The notes below the pieces were generated by a model. The model saw only the letters and a program-made list of their open reading frames with translations, was not told the DNA's origin and ran no database searches. Source: Erodium maritimum (lineage: Eukaryota > Streptophyta > Magnoliopsida > Geraniales > Geraniaceae). Taken from it: a stretch of 64,000 nucleotides of DNA. This document shows, in pieces, positions 11,907 to 22,690 of this stretch (position 1 is the first letter of the stretch; each line of letters begins with the position of its first letter). A program made the position numbers and the translations under genes. The DNA is taken from the NCBI GenBank assembly GCA_963921825.1, contig OY997589.1, positions 78,786,523 through 78,850,522 of the forward strand, in the 5' to 3' direction.

Positions 11907-12055
11907 CTCCCGATCCCAGTCGGGAGGCTAACCCACAACCTCTCCGCTTCACCCGATCCTAGTCGGGTGGTTAGCCACACCCGCGCGTCCTTCCCCCGAT
12001 CCCAGTCGGGGAGCTATCCCACAACCCCTCCGCTTCTCCCGATCCCAGTCGGGAG
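11907..12055. repeat. Array of four covarying hairpins
   Basis: Four short inverted repeats lie at 11907-11926, 11950-11969, 11993-12012 and 12036-12055, about 43 bases apart. The left arms are CTCCCGA, CACCCGA, CCCCCGA and CTCCCGA; the right arms are TCGGGAG, TCGGGTG, TCGGGGA and TCGGGAG. The loops are TCCCAG or TCCTAG. In three of the four the second base pairs with its partner although the pair itself differs (T-A or A-T), and in the third a C pairs with the neighbouring G. This looks like selection for structure in an LTR transcript. Confidence 0.75.
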
Positions 12056-12148
12056 GCTAGCTACACCACACAACCTCCACCAGTAACCAGTAACCAATCA
12101 CAATCACAAACAAGTTCAACAGACAGTAACGACACCGGTGACAACTCC

Positions 12149-12452
12149 ACAGGCACTCAAGGCCAACAAACACCGACAACCAAACACAGGTTCCACAACC
12201 CTACAGGCCCTCATGGCCACCCAAGACACCAACGATAAAGTACGGGTTCACAACCCCACGGGCACTCACGGCCACCCAAAACACCGAAACGACAACACGG
12301 GCTCTCATGGCCACCCAAGACTCAGCAATAATTAACACGGGCTCTCAAGGCCACCCAACTTGACAACAAATAACACGGGCTCTCAAGGCCACCCAAACTC
12401 AACAACAAATAACACGGGCTCTCAAGGCCACCCAAACTCAATCAACAAATAA
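12149..12452. repeat. Minisatellite, seven units of about 38-55 bp
   Basis: Units begin ACAGGCACTCAAGG or ACACGGGCTCTCAAGG and continue CCACCCAA..., at about 12149, 12203, 12256, 12295, 12335, 12373 and 12411. The last three are almost identical. The array lies within the solo LTR and carries no supported coding function. Confidence 0.75.
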
Positions 12453-13559
12453 CGCACAACAACCTCCGGGCATGGTCATATGCCTCCAGTAAATCATTTA
12501 ACGCTAAGTTCTCTGCTCCTACGACACTACTGAGTGTCACATGCATTTCCAGTATTCGCTACGTTCCCGTATCATGCATTTCTAATATTCAATAACCTAA
12601 ACAACCCACGACACCCCGGTGTCACATGCAATTCTACTGTTAACTTTCCCTAGTCAGGGCCGAGATCCGGCTACTTTTCCCTACCTCAACCGAAGAGCAC
12701 CCCCTACGCTTCCTAGCTGTTGACGTTCTGGCTCGCTACCTCCGGGCTTCACCACGATCGAAGTCGGACGCTAAGGACAACACGAAAGCCATAAATTAAA
12801 CCCGGTTCCACCGTTAAGTTAAAGATTACAATTTGTCCAGTTTAAATCCGACATTTGTCTTTTAAACTCGAGCGGGCTAAAAGCGGGGTCACGGCGAATC
12901 GGGTTTGGGTACCCGAGCACCGAAACCGGTGCATGCGAGGCACGGTCCCAATGCACGAATCCCGAGGTCCGATTCAGCGGTCCGCTTTTGTTCCTTTTTT
13001 TTAAACCCAAATAGCAGTCCATTTTACCCAGAGTTCCAGAGTCGTTCCTAATTCCGATTAATAACCCTTTTTCAAAACAGAACGGTTTTTGTTTTAAATC
13101 CAATTCCCTTTTATTTCAAATCTGTTTCTGTTCCGATCTTTTGAGCCCAGAATGAATTAAGTTCGGTTTTGAACAACCGTCCCTAAATCTCGTTTACAAA
13201 TTCGTTTCTCGAAACTCCTCGACTCAAAACCGTTATTAAAACCAAATTGATGTTAATTCCTTTTTTAAACAAAACTGATTTTTCGTTTTAGGGTTCTTTC
13301 TTTTCACTTCAGAAGTTCGATTTCCAAACTCTAATCCAGTTTTATTAATATTAAAATAAAACCGTTTCAACTTCCATTTTCATTTTGATTTTCAACAGAT
13401 CGAAATTGAAACACTTTTCTTTTTCAAATTCCTTTGATTTTGCTCCAAACAATCCAGAATCAGATCTAAAACCAAAAAGAATAACTTTTAAAACAAACAC
13501 GTTTTATTTCATTTTCTTTGTTTGTTACAACTAAACCCGATTCACAGTAGTTCGAAGAC

Positions 13560-14283
13560 GGGAAAAAATAAGGGTTCGGTTTCGAACCGGTCGGCCGCCG
13601 GCAAGGGCGGTGTCGGCCGGGCCTAACCGTAGAAAAGGGACGGCAAGGGCGGCGGCGGGCACGGCGGAACACCTCGCCCGTCCCAGATCTGGACGGCGAC
13701 GAACGGGCTGTCCCAGATCTGAGTTCGCGCCGGCGAAACTGCCACGGCTCGGGACGAGTGCGTGGCCGGCGACGGCGAGGTAGCTCCGGCCTCGCTACCA
13801 TCGAGGACGGCGGCGGCGGCTACGGCACCGTGAGGGAGGCGGAAGCGTCGGCGCCGATTCGCAGGGCGTGCTCACCGGTGGCGCTAGCGAAGGGAGAACG
13901 GGCTCGGGAGCGATGGCCGGTCTTCGGGAGCGGTGGCCGGACTCGGGAGCAGTGGCCGGACTCCGAGTTGAGAGGAGAGAGGGAGGTCGGATGAGGGTTC
14001 GGCTAGGCTCGGGATCTGAGAGGGAGGTGGAAGAGGGGGTCGACGGCGGTGGCTACGGGTGTGGGAGGGCGGTGGCCGGACGGAGAAGGGCTCGGTGACT
14101 GGACGGAGAGGGAAGGAGACGGGGGCGGCGTGGTCGGTTTCCGGCGAGAAGAGATGGCGAGGGGAGGGGCCGGCAGAGGCTCGAAGAAGACGGAGAAGAA
14201 GGAGTGAGGAGGGAATCGGGTTCGGCTGCGGGAGGAAGGAGGAGAGGATTTAGGGTTTCAGACCCAAAAAATCCCTCTTATAC
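13560..14283 (-). promoter_or_regulatory. GC-rich transcribed leader and TATA region of the solo LTR
   Basis: Very GC-rich DNA follows, on the minus strand, a TATAAG motif (about 14276-14283) and the telo-box-like AAACCCTAAA. The Arg/Gly-rich ORFs seen here on both strands are a product of base composition and are not annotated as genes. Confidence 0.4.
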
Positions 14284-14774
14284 CCGAGCTCACAACCGGG
14301 CCTGGGCTTCTGGCCTGGCACACGGGCCTGGCGAAGTGGGCCGCACGGCCCAAACCGGGGCTTGACTGGGGCCTGCTCGGTCTGGCCTGGTCTGACCTCC
14401 TTTTTTTTTCCGCAAACGATCACCAATTTCAACTCGATTTTCCAACCTCGACGTTTCAAGACGATAAAGTTTAATACTTTGCTTCTTTTAATTTAGCCGG
14501 TTTTTACAGGACTTCTTTGAACCAGATACAGGAAAAGATGTAATTCCTATTTCGGTTGTAAATCGGTTTCTATGTTTGAAGCCGGGTAAGACACGGGAAA
14601 GGAGGGAGACAGATTGATGCTCCTTTTGTTGCCTTCCTGTTTGTTTTTGTTTTGTGTTTTGCTAGTTGTAGCTATTATGGTATGAGGAAAACATCCTTTT
14701 TTTAGGATCGTTTTCTTTCTTCGTTCTCCTTTCTTGTAGAACATTTGCCTAATAAATTTTATCTTATCAAAAAA

Positions 14775-15661
14775 GAGAGAAGAAATAGCAGCTCGAGCGT
14801 TTGATGAAGATGAACAGAGTGACAAAGAAAAGGTCAGTAATCACCTTGCTTTTATAACTAACTTTTCTTCTGGAGATATAGGAGAGATCATTAATGAAAG
14901 ATACTTATCTGAACAACTCTTTGATATGACTCTTGAGAATGATCACTCTTACAAACAAGAATCTGCGAACTCAGAATCAATAGAGAAATTAAGTGCACAA
15001 ATACAGACATTGTCGCTGGAAAAAAAAACACCTTCTTAAAACGGTTGCATCTTTGAAAGAAGAAGTAAGCATACTGAATGGTCGAACAATAAAAGATAAG
15101 ACTGGGCTAGGTTATAATGAGGCAAACTCAACTTCTCAAACTGTTCTTGTTCCAAAATAAGAGGTTCATCAACCACTGACCAAAAAGTTAAGAATGGACC
15201 TCTGTTCAACAACTTCTAGAAGAAGACAAGGTCAACGGTCTCGTATCAAAAGTTCCATCAGACATCCCATGCAACATCATATTAAGTACTCATATCAAGG
15301 CTTACCCAATGTACTTGCTGAATGCTTGCTAGTAGGAAACATTAAAAAGGTATCTAGAGAGTGTCATCATTGTGGAAAGAAAGGGCACCTAAGACCTCAA
15401 TATTATCGACTTCATAGACCTCCTAAAAATCAACAAAGAAGTCTCAGCCTGCCTCAAAAAAATGCTAAGCAAAAAGGGTCTTATAGGGATAAATATGCTC
15501 TTAAATATCATAAGCAAGTGTGGAAAGTCAAATATGAAACATACAAGGCTAATGTTGCACATACTTCTCTAATCGATTTCAATGATGACTTCTGGTACTT
15601 CGATAGTGGAGCATCTCGACACATGACTGGTAATAGAAAACACTTGACAAATGCTCATTAA
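14775..15661 (+). pseudogene. SIRE-like gag C-terminus and protease start
   Basis: Gag resumes after the insert (RAFDEDEQSDKEK, LAFITNFSSGD) with frame breaks. At 15194-15661 a zinc-knuckle-like CHHCGKKGHLRPQY occurs, its last cysteine again replaced by Y, followed by WYFDSGASRHMTG. The DSGA motif is the aspartic protease active site of Copia elements. A stop follows at 15659. Confidence 0.7.
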
Positions 15662-16372
15662 CGTCATGTTGGCCATGTAATATTTGGAGATGGAGTTAAG
15701 AAAAAGGTCATAGGAAAGGGGCAACTAAATCTTCCTGGAGCAAATTGTCTGACAAAAACGTTGCTAGTAGAAGGACTCACTGCCAATCTATTCAGTAGAA
15801 GCCAACTATGCGACCTAGATCTAGTTGTGAAATTCACCAAGACTAATTGTCTCTTAGTAGACAAGAATATGTCTACTGTGTTGAATGGTACTCGATCTAA
15901 AGAGAATTGTTACCCCTGGTCCTCAAATGGAATCACTTACTTAAAGGATAATAATGAAATCTCTCCAATTGATGTTATTCAAGATGTTCTCACATCATAA
16001 TTGACATTTGGTAAATCAGTATATGATGAATGTCGTAGCTCATGAAATAACTTAGAGCTATAATGATTCTGCACACAAGAGCGTGTAGTCTTTCGTATTA
16101 AAACTCCGTCTGAAAACTGAATGGCCAAGGGTGTTCATGAGCATAAGTGCAACTCCAAATATGCTTCTACTCCAGATGTTATGACATCTCCCTATATCAT
16201 CAGTGATGAATAGGCGCACTTTTAAAGCTACAAGTTTCCCTCCAAATGTGTATTAATCCATGTGTGAATTGAAGGATTAGAAATACTCAAGACACGTTAG
16301 GTAATGTGTATCCTTATGAAGTAAGGAAGGAATAGGAAATGAGTACACGCTTAAAAGAAATAAAAATATGAA
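15662..16372 (+). pseudogene. Pre-integrase remnant and deleted pol region
   Basis: An ORF at 15761-16000 (ANLFSRSQLCDLDL, NGITYLKDN) corresponds to the stretch between protease and integrase of SIRE-like pol. After 16000 only short unreadable pieces remain before the env-like region. About 3 kb that would encode integrase, reverse transcriptase and RNase H is missing. Confidence 0.55.
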
Positions 16373-19290
16373 TTGATTTATTTCCTTCTCCCTAACAGGC
16401 CAGGGTTTACAAAATACCCAATCTCTACAGTCTCTTCCCTCTTCAATCCCAGAAAATCGAGCAAGTCTGTACTTCTCAGTACTCTCATAATGGTGCTCAA
16501 GAAGGAAACGATGATGAAGATGGCTCAGAACTACAAGGAATGGAGATTATTCTTGAAAGCTCAATCGAATTCAAGACTGCTCGAATCTGCGTCTCCATCT
16601 ACAACTACAATCTGTCATTCATCAGAAGTCAACTCAGTGAAACCTTCATCCAAGACTCTACTGTCAACCAAGATAAAGACCCTCTCCTCCTTTATTTCAG
16701 AAGCACCTGTCAATACTCTCACTCCAACATCTGAGAAAGGTACCTCTGAAATCCTTCTTACTAAATCATTCAAAGAGTCTGCTAGCAAAGAACCCTTAGT
16801 GTGGTCAAAGATCCATAAAGAAACATGTGTTGATATTACCTGCTTTATTACCCAAGCTAAAGGGAAGAAGAAACTTAAGGCCAAAAGGAAAATAGACCTT
16901 GAAAATAAAGGAAAAGTAGATGTATCACATAGTGAGGAATTGTGGTGAAAGAATGAGTTACTACAGATCCTAAAGATGATCTTAAGGTTGATACTGAAAA
17001 AATTAAAGTGGGTTACTTTGGTGGAAATCTATCTGTGAATACTGCCAAGGAATTTGGTCATGATGCCAGTAATGGAGTTAATCCAGTGATAACCAAGTTC
17101 GGGAAAACATCAAATGAAAAGAGAAAAAGGGCTGTGAGTCTTGCTTCTATTCCCAAAAGAGAGTCCTATAGAGTTAGATCTCAAGGAATTGGTGAAGAAA
17201 TTATACTGAGTTCTCCTGTTAGTGGTTCAAAATGGAAAGCGTCTAGGACGAAAAACCTCTTCACATGTGTTCCTAATAAGAATGATAAGGAGGTCATTCA
17301 TCAGATTGATGAATCTTCATCTGAAGAAGAGTTGGCTGAGAAAACTCTTTCGACTCCATTGAACAAGGGAAAGAAAGTTGTAATTGAGGAACCTATATCA
17401 GAGAAAGAAGCAATTAAAGAGATTACCCCGAAGAAGGATCCTATAAAAATGTATAAAAGGAATGAATGTGTCACCTACAGAACCTTATGTCCAGAAAGGC
17501 AAGTTGTTGAGAACTTCAAAGGTTTGGACTAGGGGTGCTCAGCGGGTGGGTACCCGGCCCGGTTAAGAGATACCCGGACCCGCCCGGATTAGAGCGGTTT
17601 GACCTGAAGGCTACCGGACCTGGACCCGAAAACAGACGGGTGGATCGGGTTTTGGGGTCGGGTGGGTGGGCGGGTCGATCAGTAATAACCGGAAAAGCTG
17701 TTTGCTCACATTTTAATTGGGCCGAACTCCAGGCCCTATTAAGTAAAATATTTACAAGATTAAAAACAAAACACCTAAGTTCTCTCACAACTCCTCTCTT
17801 CCCTTTTAAGTTTCTGAAACTTCCCTTTGAGTTTCTGAAAGCCATTTCAATTTCCTGAAAGTCATCTCAATTTTCTCATGCCCAATCAATTCTTATTTAT
17901 GGTTGATGACTAATTATTCAAAAAAAACCCATTAAAACACAGCAAGCTTTCCATGTATACTCTATGATTTAATTCCAAAATCGAGTTGATTTAGGAAATC
18001 ACAGCAAGATCGAATTTGTTAGATTTAAGAAACATCTAACGATAAAAAACGTAGATTTCCGAAATTTAATAAGAGATTTTTTTTTGAAATATATCCAAAA
18101 TTCAGACCTATCGAACTCTCTTCGTTTTTCCATTGCCGAGTGCCGACCTTGCTGCTCGTATTTGGATCTGGAGTGTGTGTTGTGAGTAGTGACTGTTGTA
18201 TGAAGGAGGTTTGGTGCAGTGTTGGGCTTTTGTGACAAATCGGCTTTGGTCCTAACTGAAGCCCTACCGGGCGGCCCGGGTATAACCATCGGTATGGATG
18301 GCTATACCGGCAACCCACCCGGATGCAGCCGGACAAGAAGGTTTAATACCGGCATACGGGCCGGAATCCGACGGAAAAGTTGCCGACAGGTTCGGTGACG
18401 GCCGGGTCCGGCCGGGTCGCCGGGTTCTGGGTACTTTTGAGCACCCCTAGTCTGGACACTGTATTTAAGGTCCTTGAAGATGCCCAGTTAATAAGAACTG
18501 TTGCAAAGATTGGTCCTTACTATCCCCATCTTATAAGGGATTTTTTTACACAACTCACTACAGGTTTTGATAAACCAAAAGATAAGATGTTTAGTAAGGT
18601 CACCGTGAGGGAACAAGTCATAGATGTTAGTGAAGAGGCCCTTAACATCTATCTGCGAAGAAAGCCATCAAAGACAAGAACCGTAATACATGAGCTAGCG
18701 CTAGACAAAGTGGCTAAAAAAATTACCGGGAACTCCATAGATAAGTGGGTGTCAAAAGAAAAACTCTTGTCCTTAGAACTCACTCCACTATACTTTATTC
18801 TCTTCAAGATTGGTATTACAAATTGTTTCCCCTCCTCCCACTACTCATCTATTCCATAGGTAGCTCTTCACCTTTGAATTTTGGTTCCATTATTACTGGT
18901 CATTTTGCTCGACATGATCACTCTAGTGCAACCAAGATGCCAATAGGCTTTCCCTTGCTGATATCTGGGTTGATCCCCCATCAATATCCCTCCATTATGA
19001 AGGATACTGATGTCCCAAGAAAGAATACCACTCCTTTGTCGTTCAACTGGAAGCGTCTAGGAAGGTCTGATGTCATGAATAATGTCTTAACACCCAACCA
19101 AAAGAAGAAAAAACCTACATGGTACTCATAGAGATAAAATCATTCTGAGTCTATTGCGGGTAAAGTTCAAGCTACAATGACCATCCTCCAAGAGATTCTA
19201 CAAGACCTAAAGAAAAGTATTGATGAAGGCAGTTCAGAAAATGCAGAGCTGGAGGTATCCTCCTCACGATCTGACCTCTAGCAGAGGTTG
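16373..19290 (+). pseudogene. SIRE-type env-like 3' ORF, broken
   Basis: Pieces at 16373-16948, 17008-17532, 18458-18859 and 18860-19131 form a Ser/Lys-rich N-terminal part and a folded C-terminal part (YPHLIRDFFTQLTT, REQVIDVSEEALNIYL, TPLYFILF). The latter resembles the 'putative plant transposon protein' domain found in the extra 3' ORF of SIRE-like elements. It sits where that ORF belongs, next to the right LTR. It is interrupted by a hAT element (17530-18449) and by several stops. Whether such ORFs act as envelopes is unproven. Confidence 0.55.
17530..18449. mobile_element. Non-autonomous hAT element, 920 bp
   Basis: The ends are TAGGGGTGCTCA and TGAGCACCCCTA, perfect 12-bp terminal inverted repeats. 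The 8-bp flanks GTTTGGAC (17522-17529) and GTCTGGAC (18450-18457) differ at one base, fitting a hAT target duplication. Both subterminal regions are rich in CGGGT/ACCCG motifs. No transposase is encoded. It splits the env-like ORF of the SIRE-like element. Confidence 0.88.
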
Positions 19291-19718
19291 ATGCCTCTTT
19301 TTGTTTGGTAGTTTATCCTTATGAAACACTAGAATTATGGTTACTATTTTGTTGCATATGTCCGAGCTAATAACTATATTGTATTCACTGTCTATTCCAA
19401 GACACTATGCAGGATGGATAGGCTACAATTGATATGTTTTATGACTTTTGCTGCTTCACTAATGCGGTCAAGGTTATACTCTGCTAGAATCACTAGTTAT
19501 TGTTGCAACTTTTTCATCACAAATTCTTATCCTTTGCCCACTTTTTGAGGTAATCAGGGGAAGCGATATTAGAGCATGACATAAAAGTGGTATTCGTTGA
19601 ATTCGAATTCATTGGAGAAGAAAAGATACCACTAAGGACATCTTCAACCCGAGGGAATGCTGACATCTTCCACCTCAAGTGAATGTGCTTGCCTTCAAAA
19701 ATGGCCAAAGGGGGAGAT

Positions 19719-20684
19719 TGTTGCTACATCTGTATTTTCCATTTTGTGTAAAGCAAGACGTTGAGAAGGATGTTAGCTAACAGCACCAGTGTACAACTAG
19801 GAGCGAAGCCAAATGAAGATGTCAGGTCATAATTTCAATAACATGACAAATAAGTGACAACTCATACGCATGTAATTCTTCAAGTGTATTAAATACATAT
19901 CCATGTTGATCCGGTTAAAGATTTGTTTCCTTATTCAATGATACCTCTCTAATAGATATCATTTCTATTAAAGAAAGTAGTATAGGATAAGGAAACACGG
20001 AGATTCACCTTGATCATGACTCTAGAGGATAAGGAAACCCTAGGAGTCACGATATAAGGTGAGTGGAGCTATAAATATCGAGATACACATTCAAGCTCGT
20101 CTTGAACCTCTTGTAGAACAAAAAGTCTATATCGATAGCAAGATTCGTAAGTGCAAGTCTGTGGAGGACAGTTCGTGATCCTTAGTTTATGAATTGAGAT
20201 TCCTAATCATATTGCAAGAACTCGAAATGAAGTAAACTGGAAGAGAACGTTATATGCTCATACATGGATCGATGATTGATCAAGTAGCAGAGCAAAATGG
20301 TGGCCATTGAAGAGTCACAACAAACATTGAAGAACAAGAACAATACGAGCCTGTAGGAGCTCGAAGTGTGGGACTGAGATGGGGTCTTGAGGTTAGGGGG
20401 AGTCTATGATTTAGGTTTGTCATTTTGTAATAATAACATAGGGTTGATTTGGTGATCTGAGAACTTGTATGATGATTGATTACTTTATAGTGAAAACCTT
20501 GCCACTGGCAGAGTGCCCCCAGACGTAGGTATGATGTACCGAACTGGGTAACCAATCCTATGTGTTCTTTATGCATGAATATGTGTTGATTAGTTCTAAT
20601 CTTTCCATTAACAATGCAAGATGTCAGTAAACACGTCATAACATCTTTAGTGACATCTTGTCATCACACGTAACGAGAATTACA
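19719..20684 (+). repeat. Right LTR of the SIRE-like element (966 bp)
   Basis: It starts TGTTGCTACATC after a purine tract and ends GAGAATTACA. It is closer to the solo LTR at 62920-63887 than to the left LTR (7710-8744). It contains TATAAATA at about 20071-20078 as a possible promoter. Confidence 0.8.
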
Positions 20685-21194
20685 AACACACATGATCTCA
20701 GGTTGCGCGATCTCAGACAGCGTATCAGGCAATAAGATAGGAGCATACTCTTCAGTGAACGAAGGCTCACACGAGCCCACCACCGGAGCGCTGTTCTAGT
20801 CTGACTATAAAACCAACTTCTCCAACGTCCCAAACTCAGAACACTGCAAAACAGAGTGATGCATACTCTGTTTTACCTATTTCTCACCTATTCCGTTGTT
20901 GTATAATACGGTAAGTTGTGTATAAAAAGCTTACTTGGTCGAAATTTGAGCGAGGACTCTGGTCTGAGATCCTTGCCGGTCAAAACGGGCTTAGGCACTA
21001 TTGTTTACTGAGCACTCCACCGCATCAAATTTGTTGGCTTGAAACGCATATTCAAAGGATCCATTACTCCCTTTATAGTTGTGATTGTTGTCTTGAACAA
21101 TGTTGTCGGGAATAAATCTCTCTCTACCGGCCAACCTCCTCTTTTGCGAACTCTTCTTGGCAAGGGAAGCTCCCTATTTCTGAACAATTGTATC
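20685..21194. other. Non-coding flank with a palindrome
   Basis: No gene found. A palindrome AAACAGAGT...ACTCTGTTT (about 20852-20874) resembles one in the L1-like insert near 10481-10502, so this may be another piece of that family. Confidence 0.3.
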
Positions 21195-22690
21195 TGATGT
21201 GGACGCAAAATGCATCATTTTTCGATGTTTTTAAGCCCACATCTTGAGCTTTTTATTCTCAGGTTGATATGCTTTGAGGCAATTTCCCCCCATTATGTGC
21301 AGTTAGTCCATCTTTAGGAAAATTAAGGAATCAGAGCGAATTGGAGCAAAAATGCCAAGTCAGGTCGAAGAGGACTCGCCAGTGGTTTGGCCCCCAAGGT
21401 GCATAAGACTCACTGGTGGTCTGGCCCCCAAGGTGCAGCGGACTCGCCAATGGTCTTCCCACCAAGGTGCAGAGGACCCGCCAGTGGTCTGGCCCCCAAG
21501 GTGTAGAGGACACGCCGGTGGTCTGGCCCTTAAGGTGTAGAGGAATCACTGATGGTCTGGCCTCCAAGGTGCAGAGGACTCGCCAATGGTCTACCCCCAA
21601 GGTGTAGAGGACCCGCCAGTGGTCTGGCCCCCTAGGTGCAGCGGGTTCGCTTCCAAACCAACCATCAACGCCTTGAAACTTGTAGTTCTGATACACCCTC
21701 TCCCGCAGTTCTTGGCCCAGTCCGCGACGCGCGATTGGGACTTTTTCCTACTTCGTTTCCGACTCGTTTTTCACCCTTTATAAGTCAAAAGTTAGGTGTA
21801 AAAAGGAGATAACTTGTATTTGGGAGAGTTTAAGAGAATAAGAGAGTTGAGAGCTTAGAGAAGAGAAGATTGAAGCTTGAAGAACATCCATATATGCTGA
21901 ATTTGGTATTTGTAATTTTACACTTTATCAGTCTTATGAGTATTTGTGTTTTCTTCTTCCCGTCTTTTTCTTGCTTTTCCATGAACAACTAAACCCCATA
22001 ATCTCAGGTTATGGGGGATTAGAGATTTTAATGTCATTGTGTTGAATTCCATGAATGTTGTGAAGCTTGAATCTAGCTTAGGGTCTATGTTTGATTTACA
22101 CTTAATGCTCTATCTCCCTTGTAGGCTTGATAGTTGATTGGAATTGTAATCCAACACTCGGGAGATGAGGATTGCAATTGCTCTACAATCATATATGAAT
22201 AGGGTTTAAATCTAAACTAGGGATAGCTAGGTTAACAAATTGCAATAGCCATAGCCTTAGATCAAAAGTTAGAAGTTATCAAAGAACGTAGTGTTTTTGG
22301 TCTTCCTACACCTTGATTTGGGAGAACTAGGTGGTTAGATTCCATTAGGATCCAAAATAACGGGAGAAGTTAAGACTAGCTTAGAGATAATTTGTTGCCC
22401 CTAAAATTAGATAACTTCACAATTTTTATTGGTGTTTTGATGCATTGACATGATCTCTATGAACTCATACCTTAGATTACATTTTTCTCTGATTATAATC
22501 TCTTCTGATTTACCTAAATACTTGTTCACGTTTTCATTATTGTTAACTTTTTAAAGCAAAAATCATCTTTTTAACGAAACAACTTAATAACAACTTCAAA
22601 TAGGAATTGCTTGTCTTGTGCTCCCTTGAGTATGATAATCCGGAACTTACATTCCAAAAATACTACTTGAAGACCCCCTACCACCCTCCT
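21195..22690 (+). mobile_element. Gypsy-like LTR fragment
   Basis: The sequence from TGTGGACGCAAAATGCATC to the stretch CTTGTGCTCCCTTGAGTATG...GGAACTTACATT resembles the long LTRs of plant Tat/Athila-type Gypsy elements in order and wording. It includes AACTAAACCCC and TTATGGGGGATTAGAG. No second LTR or coding region is present. A 34-bp minisatellite lies near its left end. The assignment is from general pattern memory. Confidence 0.4.
21384..21654. repeat. Minisatellite, eight 34-bp units
   Basis: Eight head-to-tail units (one of 33 bp) of the form GGTCTGGCCCCCAAGG + TGCAGAGGACTCGCCAGT, diverged at several positions. Both strands read open here because 34 bp repeats shift the frame, not because of a gene. 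Confidence 0.9.

Larger units (their letters stand above)
11321..14508 (-). mobile_element. Solo LTR, 3.2 kb, minus orientation, with TSD GGACT
   Basis: The ends read TGTCACGCCCC...TTTTTACA, and both sides carry GGACT (11316-11320 and 14509-14513), a perfect 5-bp target duplication. On the minus strand it starts TGTAAAAACCGG and ends GGGGCGTGACA. A TATAAG box lies at about 14276-14283 and is followed by a GC-rich stretch, so U3 is on the right. No primer-binding site, purine tract or coding region is present, so one LTR alone remains. Length and ends resemble the very long LTRs of some plant Gypsy (Del/Tekay-type) elements; the family assignment is inference. Inside are a hairpin array (11907-12055) and a minisatellite (12149-12452). 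Confidence 0.7.
10390..14770 (+). mobile_element. Probable L1-like insert inside the SIRE-like gag (split by a solo LTR)
   Basis: The gag sequence stops near 10390 and resumes near 14775 (RAFDEDEQSDKEK). The insert has weakly coding sequence at 10571-10990 and 10956-11373, including an AT-hook-like RGRPKKGQAKK, which resembles the low-complexity C-terminal part of plant L1 ORF1. It ends with AATAAATTTTATC and a short A run (14769-14774). No endonuclease or reverse transcriptase is present. The solo LTR 11321-14508 interrupts it. The L1 assignment is tentative; what is clear is that foreign DNA separates two gag parts. Confidence 0.45.
7710..20684 (+). mobile_element. SIRE-like Ty1/Copia retrotransposon, defective and nested
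   Basis: Two related LTRs (7710-8744 and 19719-20684) flank the element. A primer-binding site (TTGGTATCAAAGC) follows the left LTR, and a purine tract (AAAGGGGGAGAT) precedes the right one. Order: gag copy 1, gag copy 2, gag C-terminus with zinc knuckle, protease motif, a pre-integrase remnant, then a long env-like region. Integrase, reverse transcriptase and RNase H are absent. Two later insertions split it: an L1-like piece at about 10390-14770 (itself holding a solo LTR) and a hAT element at 17530-18449. Long LTRs and an extra 3' ORF are typical of the SIRE/Maximus lineage. The bases beside the ends (GTATC and AACAC) do not match, so there is no target duplication. Confidence 0.8.

Noticed and set aside
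13466..14253. Several Arg/Gly-rich frames on both strands
   Set aside because: They lie in the GC-rich part of the solo LTR, overlap on both strands and show no domain; GC-rich DNA has few stop codons.
16373..19131. Independent host gene in the env-like region
   Set aside because: Its position between pol and the right LTR, the plant-transposon-protein pattern and the repeated stops identify it as part of the SIRE-like element.
7710..20684. Autonomous retrotransposon
   Set aside because: No integrase, reverse transcriptase or RNase H is present, and gag is full of stops.
21384..21654. CRISPR-like array
   Set aside because: There are no unique spacers between repeats, and the DNA is plant nuclear.
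21331..21696. Repeat protein of 121 residues (minus) and similar plus-strand frames
   Set aside because: The 34-bp units shift the frame each repeat, and both strands are open alike; it is a minisatellite.
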